A stretch of 64,000 bases of DNA from Prolixibacter denitrificans (GCF_003014495.1 NZ_PYGC01000002.1:248001-312000), one strand, 5' to 3'. Positions 1 to 10,136 are shown, counted from the stretch's first letter. A program made the numbers and translations. The notes: generated from the letters alone by a model not told the origin.

Positions 1-343
1 TGGCATCGTCGTAATAACCTTCGAGGCCGATTGGTTTTGTATCGGCGGATGGCGGACGTTCCATGCTGTAAATTCCGTACGCATGAACCGGGTCGTGCTG
101 GTCGTAAATTTCGATGGTCAGCTCGGCATCTCCCTTTTTGTATTCGGCAACGTATAGTTTTTCGAACGCGTAGCTGAAGTAAAACTCCGAAGCTCCGTCA
201 ATGCGTTCGAACAGGTTGTCGCGGTTGTAGGTTTTCACTTCACCGTCCTGTTGCCATCCCTCCATCTTCGGGAATTTGACATCTTCAGCGAAAGCAAAAA
301 CAGGTAGCAGTAGCACGAGCAGAATCAATGATTTTTTGAACAT
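1..343 (-). CDS. DUF6599-like exported protein, C-terminus cut off
   Basis: The gene runs off the left edge of the window; 114 codons are visible from an ATG at 343. The protein opens with a clear signal peptide (a lysine pair, then a Leu/Val-rich core ending FAFA at about residue 19). The mature part contains the segments WQQDGEVKTYNRDNLFERID, GASEFYFSYAFEKLYV and DPVHAYGIYSMERPP, which match what I remember of the DUF6599 family of exported Bacteroidota proteins. No enzymatic role is known to me. It lies upstream of nothing visible and 81 bp downstream of the end of the aldo/keto reductase gene on the same strand, so the two may be co-transcribed. Confidence 0.7.
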   Translation of the reverse strand, partial: MFKKSLILLVLLLPVFAFAEDVKFPKMEGWQQDGEVKTYNRDNLFERIDGASEFYFSYAFEKLYVAEYKKGDAELTIEIYDQHDPVHAYGIYSMERPPSADTKPIGLEGYYDDA

Positions 344-424
344 GAATTGGAAAGTTTTGTGTTAAAAATTCCGGGAATGATTTGGTAATCATCCCCGGAT
401 AGTGAAGGTTAATTAATTGATTGA

Positions 425-1603
425 TTATACCAGAAACTCGCCCGGAATATTCCGGATTCTGGCAATATCGGCTACCCGTTCGCCAACATTCAAACCGTTG
501 GGACAGGTAACAGTGCATTCATCACAGTTGGCACACGGGTTTTCCGGTAACGAAAGTGCAGCTACTGTTTCGTATGCTTTTGCCGGATAACTGTAGCCGT
601 AATTGTACATGTACGATCGCATCAGGTCGGGTATGGGCAGATTTTCCGGACACTGCCCGTTACAGCTTTGACAACCTTGGCAATACAATCCTACTTCGTT
701 GGAAGCCAGTTGCAGGTCGCTCATTTCTTTTGCGTCCAGGTTGATATCAGAAGCAACCGACCAGTTCTCCATCAGCATCTCGTAGGTGGTGAAGCCGGGG
801 ATACAGGTATGCACATCCGGATTGGTGAGCGCCCATTTTAACGCCGCTTTGCAGTTCACCGGCTTCTGTTTTTCCTTGTCGAGAAAACCTCCGGCCATAT
901 TTTTCATCCCGATAATCCCCAAGCCTGCTTCATTGGCTCTTTTTAACGCTTTATGAAGCTCTTCATCCTTTGCCAGGCGGAAGTTATAAGAAGTCAAAAC
1001 AACTTCGTAAATCTTGCTGTCTACGGCTGCATTGATGACCTCAGCCATGTTGGAATGTGTGGTCACTCCCAGGTGTTTCGCCTTACCTTCTGCTTTGGCT
1101 TGTTTCAGTGCGGCCAGATAGCGAGGATCGAGTGTATAGTCTTTGTCTCTGGCTGCATGCAGATAAAGAATATCGACATGATCCATTTGCAGTCTTTTCA
1201 GACTGATGTCCAGCATTTCCATGAATTTCTCAGTGGAAATACCTTCGCGGTCTGGATGGATTTTCGTGGAAACGATGAACGAATCGCGCGGTTTGTCTTT
1301 GAAAAACTCACCGACCATCTCTTCATTGCGACCTCCCTGGTAGCCGTGCGCTGTGTCGAAATGTTTGATGCCAATCTGGTAGGCGGCTTTCAGAATGTTG
1401 GGATTGTCAGCACGCATAACGCCCATACTGACAATGGGAAGTTCTATTCCGGTATTACCTAGTTTCCGGGTAATGATTTTCTTGTCGGCTTTTGATGAAG
1501 CCCTCGCATTTTCGGGAGTGAAAGCAACGGCAGTTGTTAATCCAGCCGTAGCGGCAGCCCCCAGCCGTAAAAAATGACGGCGGTCAAGTTTAGCTTCTGA
1601 CAT
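425..1603 (-). CDS. Tat-exported aldo/keto reductase with C-terminal 4Fe-4S clusters
   Basis: This 392-residue oxidoreductase begins with a twin-arginine signal (DRRHFLRLGAAATAG), so it should be exported folded. The middle is an aldo/keto reductase barrel: a family opening near residue 45 (ITRKLGNTGIELPIVSMG), the Asp/Tyr segment FDTAHGYQGG, a Lys in VSTKIHP and a His in DILYLHAA. Beyond residue 310 there are two Cys clusters, CQGCQSCNGQCP and CANCDECTVTCP, each of the CxxCxxCxxxCP form that binds a 4Fe-4S cluster. The substrate cannot be read from sequence. AKR proteins with this ferredoxin tail are common in Bacteroidota and probably exchange electrons through the clusters rather than relying only on NADPH; that is inference. 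The ATG is the obvious start because the Tat motif follows at once. Confidence 0.85.
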   Translation of the reverse strand: MSEAKLDRRHFLRLGAAATAGLTTAVAFTPENARASSKADKKIITRKLGNTGIELPIVSMGVMRADNPNILKAAYQIGIKHFDTAHGYQGGRNEEMVGEFFKDKPRDSFIVSTKIHPDREGISTEKFMEMLDISLKRLQMDHVDILYLHAARDKDYTLDPRYLAALKQAKAEGKAKHLGVTTHSNMAEVINAAVDSKIYEVVLTSYNFRLAKDEELHKALKRANEAGLGIIGMKNMAGGFLDKEKQKPVNCKAALKWALTNPDVHTCIPGFTTYEMLMENWSVASDINLDAKEMSDLQLASNEVGLYCQGCQSCNGQCPENLPIPDLMRSYMYNYGYSYPAKAYETVAALSLPENPCANCDECTVTCPNGLNVGERVADIARIRNIPGEFLV

Positions 1604-1972
1604 GTTGTTAATTGTTTAGTTGGTTTTTCAGCTTCAATATATAAAAATGCAACCAATCAGTCGGTTGTAGGGGACGCAGGAATTTGTAAATATCCATATC
1701 ATCCGTTGCACTATTCGGAATAACCTCAAAGGGAATCCTTCCTCTTTAATTATTTAATTCACAAGATAATCTGAAGCGTCCAGAAACAAAAGAAGCATAG
1801 GATTCAATGCCAGGCTGAAGTTTCTTACAGGTCAGTATAATCGTTGAAATTACTGGTTGTTCAATCTTATTTAGAAAGGGAAAAAATTTGTGATTGAGTT
1901 TTCGAAAACAAAAAAGCACCTTCCCCGAAAGGAAGATGCTTCAACGATAAAAACTAACTAAACCAAACTAAA
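1604..1972. other. Intergenic region between starch operon end and reductase
   Basis: No gene is visible in these 369 bases. The right end holds the leftward terminator of the starch operon. Near 1650-1667 the short inverted repeat CAACC / GGTTG lies about 50 bases upstream of the reductase start and could be an operator, but this is weak. The rest is AT-rich with no recognisable motif. Confidence 0.5.
1908..1941 (-). terminator. Rho-independent terminator of the leftward starch operon
   Basis: Read on the minus strand, AAGCATCTTCC and GGAAGGTGCTT pair as an 11-bp stem (one G-U pair) around a TTTCGG-type loop, followed directly by TTTTTTG. It lies about 30 bases after the stop codon of the last gene of the operon. 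Confidence 0.85.
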
Positions 1973-3370
1973 CTATTTTACGAATATCTGGTAGCCCCAC
2001 GGTTTCAGTTTGAAGATGCCGTTGAGCTCACGCTCCTGGCCGGTGAAAGCTTCCTTGAAGGTTCCTTCCGGAATGGAGCCGGTAATTTCGAATGACACCG
2101 CTTCCGGTGAAAGGTTGAATACCGATACTACCTCGTTGCCATTGTTCTTACGTGAGAAGGTTAATACTTTCGGCATAGCAGAATTCTGCAGGTTCTCAAA
2201 GTCGCCGCCTGAGTTTCCGTTCCACAGCGCATTGTTGTCCTTTTTCAATTGAATCAGTTTGTGGAAGAAGGTGCTCATCGACAAGTCGCTCCAATCGATC
2301 TCGTCTTTTTCGAAGAAAGAGAGACGCTTGTTTAAACCGGCTTCCTGACCGCTGTAAATCAGTGGCATTCCCGGAACAACAAACGTGAGTGCAGAGAATG
2401 TTTTTACTGCGTCACCCAGACGCTCGTAAGCGGTGCCGTTCCATGAGTTCTCATCGTGGTTGGTGGTGAACATCATTGGGTACGAACCTTGCGGATAAGC
2501 AGCATAGGTCTTCTCGAAGTAATTGACGATATCAGCTGAGGTTTTTTTCCCTTTGTATATCTCATTCATGATGTGAAGGAAAGGCCAGCCATAATTAGCG
2601 TTGAATGCCTTCTTCAGCAGATCCATATTATCGGCATCTTCCGCCAACATGTACACCGGTTTGATGGCATCCAGCTCGGCACGTGCCTGGTTCCAAAAGT
2701 CAACCGGAACACTACCGGCAACGTCGCAGCGATAGCCGTCGATGTTGGCTTCTTTCACCCAATATTTCATGGCGTCGATCATAGCGGCGCGCATGTTCGG
2801 ATTGTTGTAGTTCAAATCAGCAACATCGGTCCAGTCCGGAACCGGAGAAATGATGTGACCCAGTGAATCCTGTGTGTACCAATCCGGATGTTCAGTAATC
2901 CATTTGTTATCCCAGCCGGTGTGATTAGCCACCCAGTCGAGTAGTACGTGGAAGCCCATTTCATGCGCTTTGTCCACTAAGTGTTTGAAATCTGCCAGAT
3001 TCCCGAATTCAGGATTAACTCCCTTGTAATCTGCGACAGCATAATACGAACCCAGCGTACCTTTGCGGTTCTTCTCACTGATGGGATAAATCGGCATAAT
3101 CCAGAGAATATCAACACCCAGTTTTTTCAGGCGAGGAAGACTTTTTTCAAATGCGGCGAAGGTTCCCTCTTTGGTGTACTGACGAATATTTACTTCGTAA
3201 ATGGTCGCGTCGCGAGACCAATCTGGAAAGATGGCTTCTGCCTTGCCCGGACCTGCAACCTCTTTTTCATTAGCTTTTTTCTCGGCCTTCTTTTTCGACG
3301 TGCCGTTGCAAGCCGTAAAAAACATGCCAGCCATCAGGGCCAATACCAATAAGTTTCTTAATCTAAGCAT
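1973..3370 (-). CDS. GH13 alpha-amylase-family lipoprotein
   Basis: A 465-residue lipoprotein with lipobox FFTAC (Cys21), starting at the ATG at 3370; one codon upstream is only a GTG. The four GH13 regions are present: DWVANHT (Asp145), GYRCDVAG with the nucleophile Asp216, LAEDAD with the general acid Glu244, and TNHDEN with the stabiliser Asp316. It has a short B domain and a small C-terminal beta domain (about 390-465) but no carbohydrate-binding module. It should cleave alpha-1,4-glucans. The residues after Cys21 (NGTSKKK) lack the acidic residues typical of surface-exported Bacteroidota lipoproteins, so a periplasmic position is more likely than the cell surface. It is the last gene of the leftward operon, 23 bp after the GH31 gene. 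Confidence 0.88.
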   Translation of the reverse strand: MLRLRNLLVLALMAGMFFTACNGTSKKKAEKKANEKEVAGPGKAEAIFPDWSRDATIYEVNIRQYTKEGTFAAFEKSLPRLKKLGVDILWIMPIYPISEKNRKGTLGSYYAVADYKGVNPEFGNLADFKHLVDKAHEMGFHVLLDWVANHTGWDNKWITEHPDWYTQDSLGHIISPVPDWTDVADLNYNNPNMRAAMIDAMKYWVKEANIDGYRCDVAGSVPVDFWNQARAELDAIKPVYMLAEDADNMDLLKKAFNANYGWPFLHIMNEIYKGKKTSADIVNYFEKTYAAYPQGSYPMMFTTNHDENSWNGTAYERLGDAVKTFSALTFVVPGMPLIYSGQEAGLNKRLSFFEKDEIDWSDLSMSTFFHKLIQLKKDNNALWNGNSGGDFENLQNSAMPKVLTFSRKNNGNEVVSVFNLSPEAVSFEITGSIPEGTFKEAFTGQERELNGIFKLKPWGYQIFVK

Positions 3371-3393
3371 CACTTTCTGTTTTAGAATAACGA

Positions 3394-5817
3394 TTAATTC
3401 AGTTGTATGGTCACCTCATCACTCATCTTCCACGGGAAGCGAATAACGAGATTCTTTTCTTTCATTTGGGCAGAATAGGCTGTTCCCTCAGCGTTTTCGT
3501 TCAGCGGGATTTGAACATTGTCAACTTGAACGGTTTGTATGCCTTCTGCATGGTGAACAACCAGTTTCATCTCCCGGTTTTCCGGTGCACCGGAATAATG
3601 TCCTCCATCCCGTGTGAAGCGGAATGTCATGCCTTTTTTGTTTGACTTCTGCGTAAAGTGCAGCAATTCATACTCGCCTTTTTTGTAGGCATTCCGCGTG
3701 TGACCGTCGTCTTCGTACATCGTATATTCAGCCTGTTTTACTTCCGGAGAATGGTAATAATCAACCGTCAGTTTTTGGCTTGAATACTGGCTGGTAGAAT
3801 AGAAGACCGGCACCGAAGGAATGAAGTTTCCGGCTTTGACAAATACGGGAATTGTCGAGTCATTCAGGTTGTAGTGAACCCAACCATTGCCGTCGTATTC
3901 CTTTCCGCTGAAGTAATCGAACCATGTTCCGCGAGGCAACAAAATGTCCTTCGATTTTACTCCTGCTTTTAACACCGGTGCTACAAGGAAAGCGTTGCCC
4001 CAGTAATACAGGTCGTTGTTCGGCCAGTATTTTTTCGGATAAGCCGATTTGTAGAAAACGGGGGAGGCCAGTGGTTCCCCGGTTACGCTCTGTCGCCACG
4101 CCAGGGTATAATTGTATGGCATCAACCGGTAGCGCAGTTTAATGAAATTGCGCACGATCGTTTGCGTTGAATCGGAATAGTGGATGGGTTCGGGCGGTGC
4201 TGTTCCCGAGTGTGGCCGGAAAATGGGATTGAATACGCCAAACTGCAACCAGCGACGATACAATGCTTCGTCCTTTTTCCCGATGCTGAAACCACCCAAA
4301 TCGGAGCTGGTGTATGGAATCTGGCACATACTCATGCCCAGCATGATGGGAACTTGAGCTTTCAAGCCGGCCCATGAGTGCCCTACGTCTCCCGACCAGG
4401 GGAAACTGGAATAACGCTGTGAGCCGGCAAATCCAGCCCGATTGAGGTGGAATAACCGAACATCCGGGTAGTTGGCTGCGTATTTGTCGTGTAGCATTTT
4501 GCTCCACACAAGACCAAACGCATTCTTTACATTGTTGGCCTTTCCGTTAATAAATACCAGGTTGGATGGCAATGTTTCGGGTTCACCCAAATCGCCCCAC
4601 CAGCCTGAAACACCAATTTTAATTTGCTTGTTGTATTTCTTCCAGAACCAATCCTGTGCTACCGGATCGAACATATCAATCAGACCGGATTTTCCGAAAT
4701 AGAAGTTCTTGATGATACCGGTTTTGCCACTTTCGTCATCGGCCAGGATGCCCAGGCTGTCGGCTTCCGGAAAGTTTTTTGATGATTGCAGAATGTACGG
4801 TTCGGTAATCAAAATGGTATGAACGCCTTTCTTTTTGAAATCGGCGATCATCTTCTTCGGTGTCGGCCAGTTCTTCCTGAACCAGTCAAGGTCGCCCATG
4901 CGCCAGTCTTTTTCGCCCTGCCCAAACCAATAGAGGTCGAGGATGATTCCGTCGAGCGGATAACCAGCCTGTTGCATACTGTCAACAACATCGCGTGCTT
5001 GTTTCTCCGTTTGGTATCCGAAGCGTGATTGCAGGTTGCCTAACGCCCAACGTGGAGGCATCGGTTGCGTTCCGGTTAAATATGCCAATGAATGGTGCAG
5101 GTTTTCGAAGGTTTTTCCCGCGAGGAAATAATAAACCAACTGACCACCTATTGCTCCCAACTCCATGGTGCCGGCATTTGTCTTTCCCAAGTCAGCATAG
5201 CCGATAGATGGATTATCGAACAGGATGCCATATTCGTTGGACGACACAAAATAGGGAACCGAGAAATTCAGATTCTCTTCACCCCAGCCGTAACCATAGT
5301 GCGCTTCGTTGTTGAGGTGAAGACGATACCCTCTTCGATTCATGGAAATGGCCCGCTCTCCGCCGCCAAAAATCATTTCTCTTGGCTGTAGCCGGAATCG
5401 AAAACCAGCTGTATCCTGTTTCGAGAAAGTGGCTTTCTGTACAGCGATGGTATCGGTTGTTCCTTTGCGGATGAAAGCTATCTGAAGCGGGTTCTTCAGG
5501 ACCGAAATCTGAAGCGAAGACAGGTTCATGGTAACAGAATTCTTGTCTTCCCTGACCGTTACACCTGTCGTGTCAGGATGAGCAACGACGGCATACGATG
5601 GTGGCAACTCCCCGTTTTCGGTCAATGCAATCCGAACCATTTCCGGGCCGAAAGGCGTCAACGTAAGAAGGCCTTCATCAGTCTTGATTTGCAGTTGCCC
5701 GTTGGAATAAACCGATGAACGATACTGTGGATTTAAAAAAGGATTCTCCCCTGCAAAGAGGGGAGAAATCAAAGCTAACTGTAAAAATAAAACCGCAAGT
5801 TGTTTTACATACTTCAC
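3394..5817 (-). CDS. GH31 alpha-glucosidase, exported
   Basis: An 807-residue protein with a signal peptide (LALISPLFA, about residues 13-22) and typical GH31 layout: N-terminal beta-sandwich to about 240, then the barrel. FGGGERA near 150 is the family N-terminal motif. The nucleophile is Asp409 in GWWGDLGEPE and the likely acid/base is Asp477 in WSGDVGHSW. It probably releases glucose from maltodextrins in the periplasm. This position in the classical Bacteroides sus operon is taken by the GH97 enzyme SusB, so a different family fills the role here. The start codon reads GTG; there is no better in-frame ATG and the signal peptide begins right there. The gene follows the SusA-like gene by 26 bp. 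Confidence 0.9.
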   Translation of the reverse strand: MKYVKQLAVLFLQLALISPLFAGENPFLNPQYRSSVYSNGQLQIKTDEGLLTLTPFGPEMVRIALTENGELPPSYAVVAHPDTTGVTVREDKNSVTMNLSSLQISVLKNPLQIAFIRKGTTDTIAVQKATFSKQDTAGFRFRLQPREMIFGGGERAISMNRRGYRLHLNNEAHYGYGWGEENLNFSVPYFVSSNEYGILFDNPSIGYADLGKTNAGTMELGAIGGQLVYYFLAGKTFENLHHSLAYLTGTQPMPPRWALGNLQSRFGYQTEKQARDVVDSMQQAGYPLDGIILDLYWFGQGEKDWRMGDLDWFRKNWPTPKKMIADFKKKGVHTILITEPYILQSSKNFPEADSLGILADDESGKTGIIKNFYFGKSGLIDMFDPVAQDWFWKKYNKQIKIGVSGWWGDLGEPETLPSNLVFINGKANNVKNAFGLVWSKMLHDKYAANYPDVRLFHLNRAGFAGSQRYSSFPWSGDVGHSWAGLKAQVPIMLGMSMCQIPYTSSDLGGFSIGKKDEALYRRWLQFGVFNPIFRPHSGTAPPEPIHYSDSTQTIVRNFIKLRYRLMPYNYTLAWRQSVTGEPLASPVFYKSAYPKKYWPNNDLYYWGNAFLVAPVLKAGVKSKDILLPRGTWFDYFSGKEYDGNGWVHYNLNDSTIPVFVKAGNFIPSVPVFYSTSQYSSQKLTVDYYHSPEVKQAEYTMYEDDGHTRNAYKKGEYELLHFTQKSNKKGMTFRFTRDGGHYSGAPENREMKLVVHHAEGIQTVQVDNVQIPLNENAEGTAYSAQMKEKNLVIRFPWKMSDEVTIQLN

Positions 5818-5843
5818 TGCGATATGTTTTTAGTCCTGTTTAC

Positions 5844-7706
5844 TTACTTTTTCAGTTCAATAATCATGGGCGACATCGCCGGTACCGTAATCGTCGACAA
5901 GTCGGTAATGTTTTCACCACTAACCACATCATGTCCGCTTGTAAATCCCTTCATGATTTCAGCAAAACGAGCCGTCGACAATAATTTGCCTTCGGTATTC
6001 TTGTTCAGAATGACCATGATGGTGCCTTTGTCGTTGTAACGGAAATAGACATAAATGTTATCGTGCGGAATGAAGTGCATCAGTTTACCGTGTTCCACAA
6101 TATCGTTCGATTTCCGCCAGTTGAGTAATTTTTTGATAAACTCCTGTGCAGTCTTTTGCTGTGCTGTCAATCCTTGGCCGGTGAAGGCATTCACTTTATC
6201 GCCGGCCCAACCGCCCGGGAAATCTTTCCGTTTGAAACCGTCACCTTCACCGTTGGCACCACCGGTACTCAGGATTTCTGTTCCGTAGTAAATCTGCGGA
6301 ATGCCGCGGGTTGTTAAAATGTAAGCCATTCCCAATTTAAACTTGCCGAGATCTTTACCGATGCTCGAGAAGAAACGTTCGGTGTCGTGGTTGTCAGCAA
6401 AAACCACGAGGTTGTCCGGATCCGGGTACAAAAAGTCCATAGCCAGTGTCCCGTAAAGCGGCATCCAGCTGTTGCCGGTAAGCGACTTGGTGAGGGCATC
6501 CTGGATGGGGAAATCCATCAGGCTGGGAAGGCATGATTTGTAACCGTTCGGATTTTTCTTGCCCCGCTGCCAGTAGGAAACGATGGCGGGTGAAGTGTCC
6601 CATTCTTCTCCAACGATATTGAAATTTGGATATTCTTTCATGATGCGGCAAGTCCATCGTGCCATCATATGCATATCGGGAAAAGAATAGGTATCCATGC
6701 GGATGCCGCTTAGTCCGGCATATTCAATCCACCAGATGGAATTTTCAATCAGGTAATTGGCCACATACGGGTTTTTCTGATTCAAATCGGGCATCGAAGG
6801 TACGAACCAGCCGTCGTACATCTGGTTGTAATCTTCCTTCGATACATGCGGGTCCTGGGCTACGGTTTTCTGGAAGTTGCACAGTTCAAAATTCGGATAA
6901 CCGTTGAGCCAGTCTTTCATCGGCATATCTTTCATCCACCAGTGTGAGGAACCAATGTGGTTGAACACCATATCCATGATAAGACCAATCCCTTTTGCTT
7001 TGGCTTTCGCCGAAAGCTCTGAATATTCCTTGTTGGTTCCCATGCGCGGGTCAACCTTGTAAAAATCGGTGGTTGAGTAACCGTGGTAGGAATATTTGGG
7101 TTGATTATTTTCCAGTACGGGGTTCAACCAGATTTGGGTGTATCCCTGGTTGGCAATGTAACCAAGGTGATCGATTACCCCCTGGATGTCACCTCCGTGA
7201 CGGCCATTCGGATCGCTCCGGTCTGCCTTTTCAAGCATTCCATCCATCGAGTCATTCGACGGATTGCCATTGGCAAAACGGTCGGGCATAATCAGGTAGA
7301 TTACGTCGCTATCGGAAAAACCTTTTCGCTGGGCGGAACCCTTTTTTCGGGTTTCCAGTTGATAGGTGTACTTCTGAATCGTCTTCCCTTTTTGCGTGAA
7401 AAGGATGTCAAACGAGCCTGCTTTCACGGTATCGGCCAGCATCAGGTCGATGAACAGGTAATTGGGATTTTCTACGGAAGTGACACCCTCTACCCGAACA
7501 CCCGGATAATCGATTTTTACTTTCGTATCCGAGATGTTTTGTCCGTGCACCATCAGTTGCAGGTGCGGGTCTTTCATTCCGACCCACCAGTTCGGTGGTT
7601 CAACGCGGTCAAGTTTCGGCTTGACGGCTGCCTGAGTTGCTAACGACGTCAGCAACATCAGGGTGATTATGGCTAGTAGATTCTTATACCTTGGCATTGT
7701 TTTCAT
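5844..7706 (-). CDS. susA: SusA-like periplasmic neopullulanase / cyclomaltodextrinase (GH13)
   Basis: A 620-residue GH13 enzyme with a signal peptide ending near ATQAA (about 27) and an N-terminal beta domain of the cyclomaltodextrinase type (about 30-120, with RVEPPNWWVGM). Catalytic residues are Asp338 (GIRMDTYS), Glu367 (IVGEEW) and Asp441 (ADNHDTER); region I is DMVFNH. This architecture matches SusA of Bacteroides thetaiotaomicron, which cuts maltooligosaccharides and pullulan in the periplasm. Its start codon overlaps the stop of the preceding GH65 gene by one base (TAATG), indicating translational coupling. A Met at residue 4 is an alternative start. Confidence 0.9.
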   Translation of the reverse strand: MKTMPRYKNLLAIITLMLLTSLATQAAVKPKLDRVEPPNWWVGMKDPHLQLMVHGQNISDTKVKIDYPGVRVEGVTSVENPNYLFIDLMLADTVKAGSFDILFTQKGKTIQKYTYQLETRKKGSAQRKGFSDSDVIYLIMPDRFANGNPSNDSMDGMLEKADRSDPNGRHGGDIQGVIDHLGYIANQGYTQIWLNPVLENNQPKYSYHGYSTTDFYKVDPRMGTNKEYSELSAKAKAKGIGLIMDMVFNHIGSSHWWMKDMPMKDWLNGYPNFELCNFQKTVAQDPHVSKEDYNQMYDGWFVPSMPDLNQKNPYVANYLIENSIWWIEYAGLSGIRMDTYSFPDMHMMARWTCRIMKEYPNFNIVGEEWDTSPAIVSYWQRGKKNPNGYKSCLPSLMDFPIQDALTKSLTGNSWMPLYGTLAMDFLYPDPDNLVVFADNHDTERFFSSIGKDLGKFKLGMAYILTTRGIPQIYYGTEILSTGGANGEGDGFKRKDFPGGWAGDKVNAFTGQGLTAQQKTAQEFIKKLLNWRKSNDIVEHGKLMHFIPHDNIYVYFRYNDKGTIMVILNKNTEGKLLSTARFAEIMKGFTSGHDVVSGENITDLSTITVPAMSPMIIELKK

Positions 7707-10033
7707 TATTTGGTGACTAGACTTTGGTGTTCAACTTCGAGATTCTGGTTGCCCTCGAGCGTGTAATCTTGTCCGTAGATGGTCAACGGGCAAGCAGTCG
7801 CTGAGTGATTCTCGATGTATACTTTGCCCTGGCTGGCTTTGATTTCTAACCAAGCACCCCGGAAGTTAATGCGGAATGCATACGATTTCCAGGATTTCGT
7901 GATGAACGGATTGAGCACTACGCGGCCGTCACGTACACGCATGCCGCCAAAGCCCATCACAAAGGCCATCCAGGTGCCGCCCATCGAAGTGATGTGACAA
8001 CCTTCATCGGTATCGCTGTTGTAATCGTCGATATCCAGCCGGGCAGTTCGCAAATACATTTCGTAGGCTTTTTCTTCCTTACCTAACGTAGAAGCCAAAA
8101 TGGTATGGATGCAAGGCGAAAGCGAAGATTCGTGAACTGTAATAGGCTCGTAGAAATCGAAATGACGCTTGATAGTTTCTTTGTCGAACTCATTTTCGTA
8201 CAGGAAAATGCTTTGCAACGTGTCCGCCTGCTTGATGTAGCATGAACGCAAAATCCGATCCCACGACCAGTTTTTGTTCAGCGGACGTTCCTCTGCGGGA
8301 AGCTGTGCAGCGGGTGTCAAATCTTTATCGAGGAACCCATCCTGTTGGAGAAATACTCCGCGTTCTTCATCAAATGGGAAGTACATCTTCTCGATAATGT
8401 CGGCCCACTTGGTTAATTCTGCGGTTTCATCAAGATTCCATTTCTTAACTAATCCGGCATATGTATCTGCATGATTTTTCTTCAGGAAATCAATTGCTTC
8501 CAGGGTATAACGCAGGGTCCATTGTGCCATGCGGTTGGTGTGGAAGTTATTGTTGACGTTGTTTTCGTATTCGTTCGGGCCGGTAACGCCGAGCATCACA
8601 TATTTCTGTTTAGCTTCGGACCAGTTCACGCGCTGTGCCCAGAAACGGGAGATGCCGAGTAATACTTCAAATCCATAGGGCGCCAGATAATCCTGATCGC
8701 CGGTGTACCGGATGTAATCATAAATGGCGAAAGCGATCGCCCCGTTCCGGTGAATCTCTTCGAAGGTGATTTCCCATTCGTTGTGGCACTCTTCACCATT
8801 CATCGTAACCATCGGGTAAAGGGCTGCACCGTTTTTGAATCCGAGTTTTTCAGCGTTTTCAATGGCTTTCTGCAGATGTTTGTGACGGTAGAGCAACAGG
8901 TTGCGCGATACATCCTGTGGTGCGGTGGCCAGATAAAACGGCACACAGTACGCTTCGGTATCCCAGTAAGTAGAACCTCCGTATTTTTCGCCGGTGAATC
9001 CTTTCGGTCCAATGTTCAGACGCTCATCTTCACCAGTGTATGTTTGATTCAGCTGGAAAATATTGAAGCGGATTCCCTGCTGTGCCGACACATCACCTTC
9101 GATGATGATATCGCTGGTCTCCCATTTAACAGCCCAGGCGTCGGCCTGCTCTTTCATCATCTGGTCGAAACCTTTGGCATAAACGCCGTTCAGCAGCTCT
9201 TTGGCTTTCGCCTGAAGACCTTGCTTCGGGTGATATTCCGATGAGAGATTGACACCGAATTTTTCGATGGTAATCTCATCTCCTTCTGCTACGTTTACCG
9301 TAAATGTGTTGGCGATGTATTTATTCCGCTCTTCGGTTGCTGCTTCAACTTTGATTTCTTCGCCGTTTTTCAGTACCCTGAATTTCATTCCTGAAGTAAC
9401 GTGGAAGAAAGTCTTGCGAACTTCGGCAGTCACATATCCTTCTCCGCCCTTTACTTCTTTGCCTACCTCATCCCAGAATTTCTCGTCGTAGTTGGCGTCT
9501 TCGTTCATCACATCGAAGTCGACGTATGGACGAAGCGTAATTTCGCCTGAGAAGTTATTTGCCTTCAGCGTGTAGCGGATGGCTCCGGTGGCTGAATCGA
9601 CAATACTGAGCAGTCGCTGAGAATGAATGGAAACCTCTTCACCGGAAGAAAGACCTGCTGTTACCGTTCGGGTGAGGTGACCTTCTTTCATGTTTAGTTC
9701 GCGCCGGAATGCTTTTACGTCGGCCTGAGCCAAATCGAGCACGTTACTGTTAATGCGAACATCGATTCCCAGCCAGTTGGCTGCGTTCAATACCTTGGCA
9801 AAATATTCTGGATAACCGTTTTTCCACCATCCAACGCGGGTTTTGTCGGGATAATAAATACCCGCAACGTAATTACCCTGGAGGGTTTCACCAGAATATT
9901 GCTCTTCGAAATTAGCCCGGTGGCCCATCCGGCCGTTACCGAGGCTCATTACACTTTCTGATATTTTATTGTATTCCGGGTGAAATTTGTCCTCTACAAT
10001 CTTCCACTCGTCATTGATCAGGTAATTCTTCAT
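7706..10033 (-). CDS. GH65 maltose-type disaccharide phosphorylase
   Basis: A 775-residue cytoplasmic protein with no signal peptide and full GH65 length. SLGNGRMGHRANFEE near residue 30 and YWDTEAYCVPFYL near 356 are family landmarks, and the catalytic acid is Glu488 in GVTGPNEYENN, at essentially the same position as in characterised Lactobacillus maltose phosphorylase. The expected reaction is maltose plus phosphate giving glucose and beta-glucose-1-phosphate. The next gene upstream in the operon is a beta-phosphoglucomutase, the enzyme needed for that product, which argues strongly for maltose. Kojibiose, nigerose or trehalose specificity cannot be excluded from sequence alone. Confidence 0.9.
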   Translation of the reverse strand: MKNYLINDEWKIVEDKFHPEYNKISESVMSLGNGRMGHRANFEEQYSGETLQGNYVAGIYYPDKTRVGWWKNGYPEYFAKVLNAANWLGIDVRINSNVLDLAQADVKAFRRELNMKEGHLTRTVTAGLSSGEEVSIHSQRLLSIVDSATGAIRYTLKANNFSGEITLRPYVDFDVMNEDANYDEKFWDEVGKEVKGGEGYVTAEVRKTFFHVTSGMKFRVLKNGEEIKVEAATEERNKYIANTFTVNVAEGDEITIEKFGVNLSSEYHPKQGLQAKAKELLNGVYAKGFDQMMKEQADAWAVKWETSDIIIEGDVSAQQGIRFNIFQLNQTYTGEDERLNIGPKGFTGEKYGGSTYWDTEAYCVPFYLATAPQDVSRNLLLYRHKHLQKAIENAEKLGFKNGAALYPMVTMNGEECHNEWEITFEEIHRNGAIAFAIYDYIRYTGDQDYLAPYGFEVLLGISRFWAQRVNWSEAKQKYVMLGVTGPNEYENNVNNNFHTNRMAQWTLRYTLEAIDFLKKNHADTYAGLVKKWNLDETAELTKWADIIEKMYFPFDEERGVFLQQDGFLDKDLTPAAQLPAEERPLNKNWSWDRILRSCYIKQADTLQSIFLYENEFDKETIKRHFDFYEPITVHESSLSPCIHTILASTLGKEEKAYEMYLRTARLDIDDYNSDTDEGCHITSMGGTWMAFVMGFGGMRVRDGRVVLNPFITKSWKSYAFRINFRGAWLEIKASQGKVYIENHSATACPLTIYGQDYTLEGNQNLEVEHQSLVTK

Positions 10034-10136
10034 CTTCCGTTTGGTTTTATCAGGCTTCGTCTTCTCTATTCTCAGACGAACTCCTAATTCACTTTTATAT
10101 ATGGATGGCTACTTTGTTCGGTTGCAGCCAGTATAT

